Assembly: GCF_902686445.1 (NCBI RefSeq)
Contig: NC_062225.1
Location: forward strand, 91,376,581 to 91,440,580
Reading direction: 5' to 3'
Length of the DNA stretch: 64,000 nt
DNA from: Sciurus carolinensis
Taxonomy: Eukaryota > Chordata > Mammalia > Rodentia > Sciuridae
Position numbers and translations under genes: made by a program. Under the pieces are notes generated by a model, which was not told where the DNA came from, did not search any database, and saw nothing but the letters and a program-made list of their open reading frames with translations. Below, piece by piece: positions 11,333 through 24,012 of this stretch (position 1 is its first letter; every line of letters starts with the position of its first letter).

Positions 11333-11565
11333 TGGCTTAGATCTGAAATGTTCCCCAGAAGCTCAACTGTCGAAGTCTTGGTCCCCAACACAGCAGTGTT
11401 TGGAGGTGAGGGATGATGGCATCCTGAGGACCTGGATCTCATGGGTGGATTAATCCATCAGTGGGCTCATAGGTGAGTGGACTACAGGAAGAGGGGGGAA
11501 AGGTTAAGCAGGGGACCTGGGGGGAGAGGTAAGTCCCTGGGCACGTGTCCTGGAAGGCTACACTT
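11333..11565 (+). mobile_element. Rodent MaLR-type LTR, 3' truncated
   Basis: The order GATCTGAAATGTTCCCCAG, TCTTGGTCCCCAACACAGCA, GGTGAGGGATGATGG, GGGTGGATTAATCCATC and CATAGGTGAGTGGAC is that of a common squirrel MaLR LTR 5' half. It stops near 11565, where an inverted L1 3' end begins, so the 3' half (polyadenylation region) is missing. Confidence 0.75.
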
Positions 11566-11735
11566 TGTGTTGTTGTTGTTTTCAGTTATACAGACGACAG
11601 AGTCTGTTTGGGCAGCTTACACAAACATGGGGCACACCTTACTCTGATGAGGATCCCAATGTGGTAGATACACGTGATGTTGAGATTCACGGTGTTGTAT
11701 GCACCTCAGAAAGTCTTGTCAGAGTCATCCACTGA
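11566..11735 (-). mobile_element. Probable squirrel L1 3' end, inverted and truncated
   Basis: TTTTCAGTTATACAGACGAC, ACAAACATGGGGCACACC and GAGGATCCCAATGTGGTAG parallel a very common squirrel repeat that I interpret as an inverted L1 3' terminus with its T-rich start (TTGTTGTTGTTTTCAG). It is diverged. Family and orientation come from memory of the consensus. Confidence 0.55.
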
Positions 11736-12099
11736 CTTTCCTGACCCCACGTACCTGGCAAGGCGCATCCCGTACCTGCCACGCTCTGCCCCTTCTCTGA
11801 CAGAGGTTGGAAGCTCTGTTCTACCACACTCTCCCCAACATAATGGTCTGCCTCACCGAAGGCCCCAAGTGGTGGGGTCAAGTGACCAACAGTGAAACAC
11901 CAACAGTGAAATCTCTGAATCCCTGAGATGAAACTAATCTCTCCTACTCTAACTTGATTTTCTTACAAGAAAATTACAGAAATTTTCAGAGAGAGAGAGA
12001 GGAAGAAGAATGTACTCAACTGCAAAGCACACATTTTTACAAAACTGTGTGGAACATTTTTCCAAAACTAAACACATCCTCATCCATGAAGTAATCCAT

Positions 12100-12830
12100 G
12101 CTCAGCACACTTCAAACAGTTTGGGGATGAACACATCTGATCTAATAGTGTGATTTTTAATAACAATAAAATTAAGATAGAAATGAGTTGTAAAAAAGAG
12201 ACTGAATTACTCATATTTGGAGATTAGGAAGTGTTCTTCTAAGAAACCCACTAATCCACTATTCAAAGCAAAAGTTATAATGGAAATAAAATATTTTGAA
12301 TTAAAGCATAATGAAATTACAATGACTTAAAATTGTGTGATAGCGCTAAAACAGAACTTGGAGAAAAAAAATTACATTTAAATAAATATAAATATAAAAA
12401 TCTGTAGCTTAATGAAAGTTAGAATAAAAAGAGACTAACAAATCCAAAGAAATATAAAGTAAAAGAAAAGAAAGAAGTAAATGAAAATCCCAATAGAAGC
12501 TAATAAAATGAAAAACGAATATGAACTAGCTCAACAAATTGCAATAGTAGTTCTTCAAAATGAATAAAATTGAAAAACTTACAAAAGTGATGGAAAGAAG
12601 GCCTAGGTCCCTAATTCGGTGGATGAAAAGGATCAATTCTTACAGACCAGGAAGACATTAAAAAGGTAAAAAGGCTACAAAATGAACAACGTAAAGTCAG
12701 TAGAACAGAAAATTTGCTTGAAATAGGTAAAATATTTTAGAAAAATGAAAGTCAGCAAAGTTGTCTTCTCTTCAACCTTGAAGCTGAGTGACAGGAAGAG
12801 AATTTCTAAATCAGACCAAAAAAATGCCCT
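12100..12830 (+). mobile_element. Ancient L1 ORF2 remnant
   Basis: An A-rich stretch that retains the order of L1 ORF2 codons: TAGCGCTAAAACAGAACTTG (compare the GCAGTGCTAAGAGGGAA region) and AATAAAATGAAAAACGAATA. It then has CTTCAAAATGAATAAAATTG (compare the TTCTTTGAAAAAATAAACAAAATTGAC region). There are many stops and small indels, so it is much older than the L1 at 10820. Boundaries are approximate. Confidence 0.6.
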
Positions 12831-13212
12831 GTAAGAAAATCTTGGATTCCAGTGGGTTAGCCCCCAATATTTCCCCAAGTGTTTACTGAAGTCCCCTCAC
12901 AAAGGGGCCTATATCTGTCCGAAAAACCTTGTGAAGAAGCCTTAGCATCATTAGAAATTGGGAATGCCAATTGGACTCATAAAGGTACAGTCCACATTCA
13001 CTGGACTGACAAAACCCGAAAGGGCAGATGCAGCCCCTTGTCGCTGAGCATACGGTTGGTGGGAGCTCACTCGTGGGCAGAAGCCCACCGTGATCTCCAG
13101 CAGAGGCTCGACGGGCACGGAGGTCCAGGGGCGGTCCCACGCCTGATCACCAAGGACCCCAACAGAAAGTTAGGTATGTGCACAACCACGTCAAGGCATA
13201 AGAATGACTTTT
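12831..13212. other. Unassigned DNA between L1 remnants
   Basis: A 117-codon open frame on the plus strand (12879-13232) shows no recognisable family. The segment could be a diverged piece of an old retroelement. Function is not assigned. Confidence 0.4.
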
Positions 13213-13690
13213 GCAGCCATGTGCAGAAATAATGAAAAATTGGAAAAAATCCGATAACCATCACCAGTTGAATGGACATATAACTTGAAAAATGTTTGCA
13301 CAGTGAAGCATTATACAGAAATGTGCGGACCACATCACATGAAATGTGGACTTGTTAAGGAAAAAGGTTGAGCAAAGGGAACAGCGTAAGAATGTGTGCT
13401 GCATACTTCCACCTAGGTTAAGACTGAAGTGAAGTAAAACTAAAATATAATAGGGAGGCACGCTTGAGCTATAGAATATAAACAAAGGCAGGGAGTGAGT
13501 GTCCCCTAAGCCAGGGTGGTGGCCACCTCCCAGAAAGGGGCGGAGCAAGAGGGGAGGCTGGGGCCTCCGGGGTCTGGCAAGGTTCTCCTCGACCTGGTTA
13601 TATGAGTGTTCACAACCATTTATTGAGCTACATTATGTGTGTTACATTTTAAGAGTTTTCCTGGGTATGTATTTCATAATAGAGAATCTA
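13213..13690 (+). mobile_element. Ancient L1 (L1M/HAL1-like) 3' region
   Basis: ATTGGAAAAAATCCGATAAC, CACCAGTTGAATGGACAT, GAAGCATTATACAGAAATG and then TTATATGAGTGTTCACAACC, ATTTATTGAGCTACATTATG and TGTTACATTTTAAGAG follow the order of old mammalian L1 ORF2 end plus 3' UTR. It is heavily diverged. A G-rich patch (13515-13580) in the middle may be a secondary insertion or drifted UTR. Confidence 0.6.
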
Positions 13691-15744
13691 AACTGTGCAT
13701 GATAATTGTAAAAGTCCTGTGTTTTCCCCCAGGAATTCGTGATCCCAGTACTTGACAGGTGTGAGGAGTATTAAAACTTAGTGTTTGATGACCTTGAAAT
13801 GCCAGTTTTGCCTGTCACTTGCTGGCAATGTGACATACCCTTGCTCCTTCTCTCAGTGTCTGTGTTGGTAGATGCAGACACAGGTGCGGGTACAAAGCAG
13901 GGTGACGGTATTCTAACACTGTGCTACTAAATTCGTATTCTGAGACTCTGAAGAGATTCACTCTAAGTGTTTATAATTTATGATTTCAGACAAAATGAAT
14001 AACCGTAAATTTTTACAACAAGCAAACATCTATATCTTACTTGTCTTTGCATTTTATAGGAAATAAAACATTTTAATATCACACCAGAATGCTTGTGGAT
14101 CGTGAGGTCTGCCCGGGGTTCTTTGGAACATTCATTTGCTGACATCAAGAGCAAGGGAAAAGTTTGTCATTCTCAGATTTCCTAGAAGTTTATTCCTACA
14201 TGTGCACAGTTCTTAATGCAGTGCACTACCATCGGCTGAGACATTATCTTTTTGGAACACTCAGTTTCAATTTTGTTTTGAAATAAAGAGTTTATTTTTC
14301 ATAGAAATGGGAAGATGGGTTCCACTAGATCCTGCAGGAGTGAACCGAGCGTTCAGGATGCTGAACTCCCAGCAGGCCCAGCTTGCAGCCATGGGGTGTC
14401 AGGATGCTCCTCCCACTAACACATTCGGCTGCCCATCTTCCTCCTGGGTGGAGGATGCCGCTCCCGGCAAGGCAGAGCTGGTGTGTGGCCCGTTGTTTTC
14501 CACTGCGCAGAAGCAAAGGCCATTATAATAAAGGAGTGGGAATTTGTAATTTTAATACTGTAATTATGATACTTGGTGGTTCTTTTGAGATGATCATTTG
14601 TTTTATTTTGAGGAAGCCATTAAGAAAAACAGAAATACAAGCTTGCACCTTCCTGTAGAGTTTCTGGCTAGATTGACTACCTCCAAATCTTGTCAAAAGA
14701 ATAGGAAAAGTGTTTAAAGTTAGAAAGGTACATTAAGGAAATTTAATTCATAAAGTAAATGAAAGTAATTATAAATTTAATTGCTCCTAAGCTCTGGATT
14801 TAGGTGAAAACAACTCATTTATTCATGAAGGAAGGACTGTCCCTGCCCACAAGAGAGGTTCCTGAAGGGTGACTGGCTCCTGAAGATAAGCCACTTCCTG
14901 CCTTTAGGAAGGAATACTCACCTGGGGCAGGTGGATCCTCTAAGTGCAACCTGCTTTGCAATGGAAAGCAGCACCAGCGTTAGGACAGCCTTCTGTAAGT
15001 TCATCTGCTTATCAATTTTGGCAAAGAGAGAAAAGTACCTGAGCAAATCCCTCCTAAATCTACCCAGTGTTCTGCATTGACCTGGGCTCCTAAATTTGCC
15101 TAACTAAAAGATGCACGTGCAGAGAACTTACAGACTCATAAATACTTGGCTCAATTTCCTTTGAAAAGATTTTAGAAAACATTGATTCTGAAACCATTTC
15201 ATTTCTCAGGTGAGTCACCAAGTCCAGAGGAGCATTGCGGGTGGGGGTAGAAAGGAGAATGTCCCTTCGTTGTGAGGCACAATACTCCAGGTCTGGAATT
15301 AGAGTTTAAAATCCTGTTTTGAGTCCCGCTATGGGATTTACTGGCTGTTTGGGGAAAACATTTATTGTTTCCTACATTTAAGAGTAAAGACAGAATCACT
15401 GTTTGGTCCAGAGAAGGAAATGTACCTGACTGTGGGGCAGCAAAGGATCCTACTCTTAACAGGTAGACGCGGTGACATGCAGTCAGGTGTCGCAGCTGGA
15501 GAGCCTCGGCTCCAGCGCTCCCATGTCCATAGCCTCTTGATACAGTTGTCCTCCCTCGGTCTCAGGAGCATCTCTGAAGCAGCTGGACGAGGATCCACTC
15601 GGTGTTGGCGACGGCCTCTGTATGCAAGTGCATTCCAAGCTCTGTTGCCTTCCCTTGCTAGGCCTTCATTTTATTTACTTATCTACCACTGAATGGCGCA
15701 CATGCTTTCTGCTGGACAGACGCTGGTGTTCATGATCTAAGAAT
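13691..15744. other. Mostly unique DNA with possible MIR fragments
   Basis: Weak MIR-like segments may lie at about 13795-13880 (CACTTGCTGGCAATGTGACA) and about 15285-15390 (AAATCCTGTTTTGAGTCCC followed by TTTACTGGCTG). Neither is secure. No gene is recognised. The small open frames at 14307-14528 on both strands overlap one another and lack family resemblance. Confidence 0.45.
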
Positions 15745-16055
15745 GCTACTTAGTGGACGCACCGCCCCTTCATGTGAGAAAGCCCTGAGAGCATGGTGGC
15801 TTTGGGGCCATGATCAGTTCATAAGGATGAAGCCCCAGCCTGGGATTCGTGTCCTCATGAGAAGAGGAAAGCCAGCCTCCTCCACCTTGTGTGGATACTG
15901 TGAGAAAATTGCCTCCTGCAAGCCAGGAAGAGGCCCTCCAAAAGGAACCGGCAACTTCCATCTTGGGCATCCAGCCTCCAGAGCACTGAGAAATAAAGGC
16001 CTGCGGCTGATGTCACCTAGCCTATGTGTCCTGTCAGAGCCCCTGCGCCGCTAAG
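15745..16055 (+). mobile_element. MLT1-type MaLR LTR
   Basis: Landmarks in order are TTCATAAGGATGAAGCC, CTCATGAGAAGAGGAAAGCC, CCACCTTGTGTGGATACTGT, CTGCAAGCCAGGAAGAGGCC, CATCTTGGGCATCCAGCCTC and CAGAGCACTGAGAAATAAAG (polyadenylation signal AATAAA), ending CGCTAAGATAAG. This is the layout of an ancient mammalian MLT1 LTR. Only a solo LTR remains and it encodes nothing. Confidence 0.85.
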
Positions 16056-16422
16056 ATAAGAACGCTGATACTCGTCTTTGGCTCCAAAAATGTTTCCCCA
16101 TGGTCATCAACCCATTTGTGGATGGGTACCAGTAAAAAGTGAGATGCTGGGTACCTTTTCAAAACAACCACGGAGTAGACATATTAAAGGTATTACAATA
16201 TAAACCTTTTTCCTTTTAAAGTATGTTATTATTATAAAATATAGCATAACAGTGATACCTAAGTTTAGAATAAATTTATGAATTTCAGAAATTAGCATTT
16301 TGGTGTCATATTTGTATACAGAGAAAACAGTAAATAATGTCTTATTAATATGTGAACTTGATTATAATTTATTTTCTGGCTTGGTTTTCTGCAAATTTAT
16401 TTGGACTTTTTAAAATTTATTT

Positions 16423-16489
16423 GTATGCGGTGCTGAGAATCAAACCCAGTGCCTCACTCCTGCTAGGCAGCACTCTACCACTGAGCCAC
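16423..16489 (-). mobile_element. Short ID-type SINE, inverted, with 10-bp flanking repeats
   Basis: GGTGCTGAGAATCAAACCCA and CACTCTACCACTGAGCCAC are the complement of an ID element (boxes B and A). AAATTTATTT occurs exactly on both sides (16413-16422 and 16490-16499). The surroundings are rich in similar AT motifs, so chance is possible for the flanks. The A tail is nearly absent. Confidence 0.8.
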
Positions 16490-16499
16490 AAATTTATTT

Positions 16500-18879
16500 T
16501 TAAGCCATCAAAATGTGTGTTTTAATGATTTTATTTTTAATTGATAGAATTGAAAATTACATCATTCCAAGTTTGCTTTGCTAATTTTTACTGTTGAGAA
16601 TAGCCTTTTTACCAATGTAACTATCACTAAAGCTTTTAAGAATATTCTGTAGGACATGACAAGATTGGGATAAATTTCTATTCAACAATTTCAAAATAGA
16701 AATATTAGTACAAACAACTGTTGATTCTCGTGGAACAATTTTTCTATAAAGATTTAATTCTTCACACCATCCAGTCTCATGAAAGTCTGACTTTAAGTTT
16801 AAATATAAATGCATGTAATGCTATTGTACTGTTTCTTCTGACCTTCCTTCAATTTGCAGAGGTTATGCAAGAAATAAAAAATACCTTCATGATTTGCAAA
16901 TAATTTAAGACATCTATATATTCTCTTACTCTATCCTCATTATAATGAAAAATACATTTAAACTTGCCTTTCTCTTTAATAATTGATTGATTCCAAGATT
17001 CACATGAAGATAATGCAAAATGTTTGATTTTAATTTTTCCTTCTAAGCCTCTGAATGTTTGCTTTGCAATGTGAAGCACTTTTCAAAACTGAAGGTTTTG
17101 AATATGTTGAAGAATTCTAATGACTCCCTGGTACACTGATGTCTCAGGGTGATGTGATACAGGGCATGAACCTGGGGGGCATCCAGACCAGTGGACTGGC
17201 TACTGCTGTGTTTATATCTGTTGATCAAGGTGCACAGCAGTGTCCTGTCAGACTCACAAAACACTAATGCACAGATAAAAATCACTTATGAAGAACTCCC
17301 AGCTTACAAGAGCAGAGCATTGGATCAGTAGCAGAGGTCTCCTGTGGGTGCGGCTTCATGAGACCACACAGATCACCCCACCATGAAGCTGCGCCCCTGT
17401 TTCTTTAGTATTCAGAGCCAACTGTGTAATACATAATGAGTATTCATAAGGCACAAGGTCTACTATGTATTTACTTTATCCTTAACACTTTTCTACCTCT
17501 GTATTGTCAAAATTTTTCTGGTGGTGAAGTATGTTTTGATAATGAAAAAAATGTCATGTATTATCATCCATTCTTTAGGATCATTGACAGTTATTTCTAT
17601 TTAAAATAATATGATCTATGCTTTTCTTACAATAACTGCTTTCAACATCTACACCTATGATTTCTCCATTCTTGAGTTGCTGATTTTGCTAATAATTTGA
17701 TAATCAAAGTAGATCATGGAGTTTTGTATGTGGTATAGATTTGAGTTTGTGCATATCTGACACTATTTCCACTGCCATTAACAAGTAAGCACGCAGTCAG
17801 GCAAGCAAAGAAACAAAAACCCACTTGGGAAATGCCAATTTTTGGATCACTAAAATTTCTCACCAGTTAGTAAATGTTATGCCAGTAATGATTAATGTTA
17901 AATGGTGCAGAGATGTCTGATGATGTATTGTTTTGGGTAGCCTGCTTTTGATTCTTTATTTATTTGTTTAGAAATAAGATTGGATGGATAGATAGATGAT
18001 TGAAGGTAGATAGGCAGACACATACACACATGCAGGTATGGAACGAGCATGTCTCTGTTGCCTGTATTAATACAAGGGAAGGACTTTGCCTCCGTATTTT
18101 AAAAGTCAGTTAAGTTTCAGTAAGTTTTCTTCTGTTACGTATTTCTTTTTTAATCAATTATTCCATTTCATTTGTTCTGATTTTTCTTTCCAAACACCAG
18201 TCATCTAAATGATGATTCCTGGTTCTGTTTCTCCTTCGTAGCCTCTCCTTCCTTTGATTCCTGAAAGGCTGTCCTTCCCGTGTTCCGGATGGCTACCCCT
18301 TCCCTCCTCTGCAGACCTGTGTTTTCCTGTCTCCTGCTTTGCCAACATGGGTTGGTACCATGTGCCCTGCTGTCTGTGGTCACAGCTCTGCCTTATCACC
18401 CCGTCCCTTATCTCTCCTCATTGAAGGTTTGAAATTTTGTGCTTCTTTTCAACAAGTGCCACTAATTTCTTGAACTCCACCAAAAAACAGAAGTTTTGAG
18501 AAAACATTTTTGAAGGAGAATTTTTTTTTCCAGAGTGAGATCTTTCTTTTTTTTTTTTTTAATTGTTGATCTGCTTTCTTCTGTTGATAATTTTCATTTG
18601 TTTTTGTTCTTTTATACTTACTTATTCTTGAACAAGCCTGGTCTACTTAGGACAATGGTGGTTGGTAGATTACTGTGTAGTTCGACTTGGCTAATCCTGA
18701 GCCCTCAGGTGCGTGTCCACTCTCGCTGGGCACACTGCAGGAGACAGGGATAACCATGACAGATTTTCTGGGCCCAGCAGCTTTCACTATGGGTCTGAGC
18801 TGTTGATAGCTCTGCCTGACTTGGCAAAATTCTAAACCAACAGGTTACAAAAGTATAAACAGAAAAATAGCATAACTAG
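16500..18879. other. AT-rich unique DNA
   Basis: Long AT-rich tract without a recognised gene. It includes a short imperfect (GATA)n-like stretch near 17975-18015 (GGATGGATAGATAGATGATT) and a T run at about 18547-18560. Ancient L1 drift cannot be excluded. Confidence 0.5.
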
Positions 18880-19530
18880 CAACAGAGAATTCTACCGCTT
18901 GTCTTCCAGTTGTAAAAATAGTGCAGATAAAACTTGAAATGTTCCTTCCATCTCCTGGTCCGCCTGTCCCGCTCCCACACCCCCAAGCCCGCTTGCTTCT
19001 CAGAGATGTGACGTCTAGTAATTCTTTGCATGTCACACCAGCATCCTGTGGTTTTTCATCTGCATATAGACATGCACTGGATGGTTTCTTCTTTCTATTG
19101 TGTAAAATATCGAGTGGATGATCCTGCGATGTGTTTCTAGTTCCGTGGATGTGTAGCTCAGAAAACATTTTCTTGTCAGTACATACAAATCTGAGTCTTT
19201 CTATCTCGTGACATTTCATAACAAATATTCAATATTTTTGAACACTCTTTTACAAAGACCTGAGCGATTTGGATTTTTGCTTTCACGGTGAGTGTGTTAA
19301 ACGTCCTTCCTCCTCTGCTTCCTTATCCATAGCTGCAAGTGTTGCTTGGATGGTGCTGAGAAGAATTCTGGGTCAGTCGTGATGGGTATTTATATTTTTA
19401 ATCAATGATCTCAAGCTGTCCTCAAAGAAGGCTGCACCAAATTAGCTTCCCCATGGCACCTACTTCTCTACACTCCTTCCAGTTTAGATTATTTATAAAG
19501 TTATTGGTTTTTTTTCTTTTTTTAATGCAA
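18880..19530 (-). mobile_element. Ancient L1-related remnant, inverted
   Basis: The clearest part is 19340-19500. AGAATTCTGGGTCAGTCGTG, TATTTTTAATCAATGATCTC, AAGGCTGCACCAAATTAGC and TCCCCATGGCACC parallel the inverted L1M/HAL1 segment that reads as tggaattCTGGGTCAaag...gccctccaaAGaGGtTGCACCAatTTA. The upstream part (18880-19340) is assigned by continuity only. Confidence 0.5.
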
Positions 19531-20949
19531 ATGTAATGAGCAAACGCGCTGCATCTTATTATTTTGGGTGGGTGCTTCCCCACCTCCCGAGAAGACTGAG
19601 GGTGCTTTCACACGCATGCTCCTTTTTGTCTGTAGCATCTCTCTTGGGAGCCTGCGGGGTCTTCTCGCAGTCGACCTTTCCTGGCCTGTGTGCAGAGCTC
19701 CTTCGCACTGGCTGTGACATTCCTCTGTTCTGGTGTTAAACAGCATCTCCAAGCCTGTTATTTGTTTTGCAGTATGGTAGTGAACTAGGTCAACTTCTTT
19801 CTATTTTGGTCCCAGATTTTATTTATTGTTTGAGAATTTTCACCCCGTCAAAACCAAAGTTGCCATTTTAGGGGATAAAATGGCACCGCTCAGCAACCCA
19901 CTTCCTACATTTTTGAGTCTGAGAAGTTAACCTGGGATTGCTTTCCTATTTCCCTGCAGGGTTCACAGACACCCCCTCCACCTCACAGGAAGAGAGAGAA
20001 GTTCCTGGAGCAGTGGCGTCTGTGACCAGGACGTCTGCTGAGGATCACACCCCGGCCCTCCACGTGGCTGCACTCATGCAGTGACAAAGGCATAGATTCA
20101 CCCAAGCACACGGACTCCCACTTCCAAACCTCTCTTGTGATCAGAGCTTGTGAAGAGGCTGGAGCGTGCCCTGGACCCTTCCTTCACGCCGGAGGTGTCG
20201 ACCCGCAGACTCCAGGTCCTCATGTGGAAAAGCCCAGCTACACGGGAGTGTTTGATGGGAGAATGAAGCCCCATCAGGCCCGGGGGTTAGAAGTGGCTGT
20301 GACCCTCAGGTTTATACTCATGCCAGCACCACGCTTGAGTTATAGCTGCGTATTTGTCTTTATGTGTTTATACCTTAGTTATTCCTTACACTGTAAAATT
20401 TCACTCAACTGACCGTTTTTGTACACATTAGTAAGAAATGGAATCCCTTCAAGAATTGCTACAAAGAGGAACCAATGATAGTTGCCTGTTGTGGTCAAGG
20501 TCCTGAAACCAGAGAACGTTGAGTGGAGAAGCGGCCCCCACAGGAGGGCCCGCGGGAAGCCCCGTGCAGCGTCACCCCCTGGCAGCAGACTATTGACTGA
20601 GTCATTGATCTCTAATTACAATAGTCAAACCTGGGCCTCCCAGAGGAGATGGCTGCACACACAGATTGGTTAGCTGGGACGTAAGCACAGAAACGCTGTG
20701 ACTTCTGCTACAACAGGTCACGTGGGGCTCATGTCTGAGAATAATGGGGACTTTGCTCAGGACAAGGCACCCCAGAACTACAGATCACTTGTGGGTACCA
20801 ACATGTTTCACAAAAGGTATGCAGTGGAAATAAAGAATTTTACCTGTCTTGGGTCGCTTGGTCCTCAGGGCAGAGAATCATCAACAGGACTGACTGGTGA
20901 CTAAGGCCCGACTCGGGTTTGATGCTGCCAGTCTGGTAACACGTGCCTC
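19531..20949. other. Unique non-coding DNA
   Basis: No recognised repeat or gene. A perfect 10-bp inverted repeat with a 5-base loop lies at 19861-19885 (TGCCATTTTA, GGGGA, TAAAATGGCA). Confidence 0.5.
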
Positions 20950-21090
20950 TTTCTACTTTACTTTGCTTTCCTAATCAGTAATATCCATTTATCCTGATCT
21001 CATGGGTATGTAGTGAGAATAAATGAGATGATAAAGCTGAGATAATGTGTTTTGAGAGGTACTAGATCAGCGTAAGGTATATTATTAATT
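20950..21090 (+). repeat. Probable MIR SINE
   Basis: CTTTCCTAATCAGTAATATC is followed by CATGGGTATGTAGTGAGAAT, AAATGAGATGATAAAG and TGTTTTGAGAGGTACTAG. This matches the MIR 3' part, where a TGTAAAATGGGGATAATA-like segment leads to the TGAGGATTAAATGAG segment. It is diverged. Confidence 0.6.
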
Positions 21091-22355
21091 TTGTGGTCTG
21101 TTATTAAAAAAACCATAAAGATAACTGGAATTTAACTCTGCGTCAACTCACTGCACCAAGTACTGAGAACTAGCAACTACGTTAGAATAAAAAGGATATT
21201 ATCTTTTTAATCCCTCCATGTGAAATTGTTGGCAAAGTTATCACATGCTTTGGGGAATTTCATTCATTAGAAAATTTTTAATACCAGATATCCAATAGAC
21301 CCAAATACTAATCACACAGATAAACTCAATCAGCTCAAGTTTTGAATTCTAGGAGTACATACACTTACTTTTATTAACAATAAAGCTTAACTGTACATGT
21401 TTTCAGAAGCCAAATAAAAGAAGGGAAATATTTATTTAGATACATTTCCCAGATAGCAGCTGAGGATGCAAACACTGGTCCTTCTGAGAAAAAGGTCTCT
21501 GATTCAGATACACGTATAGGCTGGGACACAGAGGCCCAGGAAAGTCACCCTTGTCCTGCTGATGGCTGGTCAATAAGCTTTGTGAGTGTTGCTGTGGGAA
21601 GGGAGTCTCGACCCCCTCTTGGTCGACACGACTCCTTCCCTGGGTCTTAGAAGGTCTGGGGACTCAGCTGGTGGAACACCAAAGGGGTGTTTGCAACGAG
21701 AACACCTCACACTTGCTGTCACTCCACCGCGAACACAGGGTCTACCTACCAACTGGCGTCAGTGCTGTCGACTGCCGGGCAGCCCCAGAGTCCTGCTGGA
21801 AGGACCCTGGTGGCCATTCCATCCCGCGAGGAATGCCTGAGGCCCACAGTCCTGATGACTCCTGGGTGGCCAGCTCCCCACGTCTGGCCTCGACCTGCTT
21901 CCAGCCCGGCCGCCTGCTCCCGCGCTGCTGTCTGCTCTCCTTCACCAGGACTCGCCTCTCAGGACTGCGGGACGGCGCTTTGTGCACACAGCCAGGTGCT
22001 CCTTCTGGACCTCCTACCCAGCGCCTGTCCCCTGGCCTCAATCCTTTTAGGCTCTTGCTCCACCCAAAGGCGTCTTCTCCCTTCCCAGCTCCCTCCTCCC
22101 TGCTGCTCCAAGACAGAACGCAGACGCTCCATCTCAGAATGACTCTTTACCACTCGTGTCCCCACACCCACCATGGACCCCTGCGCCCCTCTGCCACGGT
22201 GCTACACAGGGCGGGAGCTCGCTGGACTCTGGGAGTGGGGTGGTTCGGGGCAGACCTGAGAGGGATTCTGGCCTGCCGCTGCCTCCTCTTTAACCTGCTT
22301 GCTACCCCACTCGAGACACGGCTTCAGGCAAAGCACGAGCCTCCATCACAGAGGC
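21091..22355. other. Unique DNA, AT-rich then GC-rich
   Basis: The first 400 bases are AT-rich and the rest (21580-22350) is GC-rich. Overlapping open frames of up to 243 codons (21671-22402 plus) run into the neighbouring LTR and show no domain. They are read as chance frames in GC-rich DNA. No gene is supported. Confidence 0.5.
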
Positions 22356-22761
22356 GCATTAGTCTGTCTGCTGTTGCCAAGAGCAACTCACAGAGTGGAT
22401 AAGTTCAGCCAAAATTGGTTCACTTTGGTTCACAGACCTGGAGGTGCATGGTCTAGTGATGGCCCTCTTCCTGGCCAGGTTCCAAGGGGCCACGGGTCAT
22501 CACAGGGAGACAAGAGTGTGGCTTCTCAGGAGAGATGGGCATGGTGCGAGTGGCTTCTGGTCTCTTTCTCTCTTAAAAAAATCAGGATTCAGTCATGGGG
22601 CTCTGCCCTGATGACCTTATTCAAGCCCGAACATTTCCAAGGCCCACCTTTAAACACCACCGTTGGATTAGGGTTCCACCCTGTTACTAGCCTCCAGTAG
22701 AAACTAAATCCCAATACATGAGCCTTTGGTGGACCCAGCCAAGTGAAGCCCAAACCACAGG
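22356..22761 (-). mobile_element. MLT1/MaLR-type LTR, inverted
   Basis: The plus strand starts GCATTAGTCTGTCTGCTGTT, then has CAGACCTGGAGGTGCATGG and TCATGGGGCTCTGCCCTGAT. It continues with AAGGCCCACCTTTAAACACC, GGATTAGGGTTCCACC and CCCAATACATGAGCCTTTGG and ends AGCCCAAACCACAG. Complemented, this is a full-length MaLR LTR of about 405 bp. No internal ERV sequence adjoins. Confidence 0.85.
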
Positions 22762-23592
22762 GTCTTTCCTGGTTGGAACTTTCTGAGAACTCCAGAACAC
22801 CCAGGAGGCCCGACACCTGCCTTATTGCCATATTTCTCTCCCATTCTCTGTCAAATTCTAGGAAGTGCTAACAATTCTATTGCTTCACAGCCGCCTTCGT
22901 GGGTTCTAGATGCACAGTGGTCTCAGGGCGCTGGCAGGAGGCAGGTGTCCCCTAGGTTGTCATGCCTTCTCAGAGCACAGCTCCCACCAAGGCCCTCGGA
23001 GTGAAGCAAGCCACAGCCGGCGTACCGGAAGGCTCTGGCCCTGCCACGGCCTCGCCTTCCTGCTCAGCCAGCCTGACAGATCAGCCCAATGTCCCTCTGC
23101 CTTGCAGGCTGGGTCGGTTCTCCAGGAGGCAACTAGTGCTCTGAATCCGTGTCCAGCCAGGCGCTGTGGTTCAGAAATCAAGGGAGTGTGGAAGTGGTCT
23201 GCTCTCCAGAACTTCACTGACCGACCTTGCAAAGGTTGCGCTTCCAGTCCTCATTTCGTTGCCCTCTGTGGGTCTCGTGGTCAGAAGGAGGAGTGCCCCT
23301 ACCAGAAGAAACTACAGTGGCTCCCCTGAACTGGAGGTGGAGGCTGCACCTGGCCTCCTCATGTCCCTCATGCTTCTGAGTCACTGGCTAAAGAAGGCGT
23401 TGTGGCCCTGCTGGGGAGCTTGACCAGACCCGCAAGTGGAATAGCAGTACCACCTCAGCGTGAGGAGCAGAACATCTGGAACTCAGGAGTCCTTAGTGGT
23501 CATCATTCTGAAACCCAGTGCCGGGGTTGAGGTCAGTGGGAAAGTACTACAATTTTAGCCCAGCAGGACAAGAGACCTGTGCACCCACATGG
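22762..23592. other. GC-rich unique DNA
   Basis: No recognised repeat. Overlapping frames on both strands at 22910-23423 have no family resemblance. Confidence 0.5.
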
Positions 23593-24012
23593 CGGTTTAC
23601 TTCATGTGTCAACTGTACCAGATTAAGAATTACTTAGCGAGCCAATAAGGCCTTAACTCAGTGTGTTTGTGAGAGTGTTCCCAGAGGTTTGCCTGTGAAT
23701 CAGTGACTGAGTGGGAAGATCTGCCCTCAATCTGGGCAGTCACTGTCCAGTCCACTGGGGGCCTGAGTGGAACAAATAGTCATCTTTCCTAGAGCTGGGG
23801 CCCTTCTCTTCCTGCCCTTGGACATCAGACCCTAGGCGCTCCAGCCACAGGACCCCAGGACGCACTTCCGCAGTCCCTGGGTTCTTGGCTCTTGGGCCTT
23901 GGAGTTGAAACAAGGGCCGCACACACATCCAGTGCCTTCCCTGGTTCTGAGGCCCTCAGACTTGGACTTGGACTCAGCCGTGCCCATTGTAGGACTTCTC
24001 AGCCTTCATGAG

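Noticed and set aside
21671..22402. 243-codon plus-strand frame
   Set aside because: It lies in GC-rich DNA and runs into an inverted LTR at 22356. Three overlapping frames exist and no known protein is recognised.
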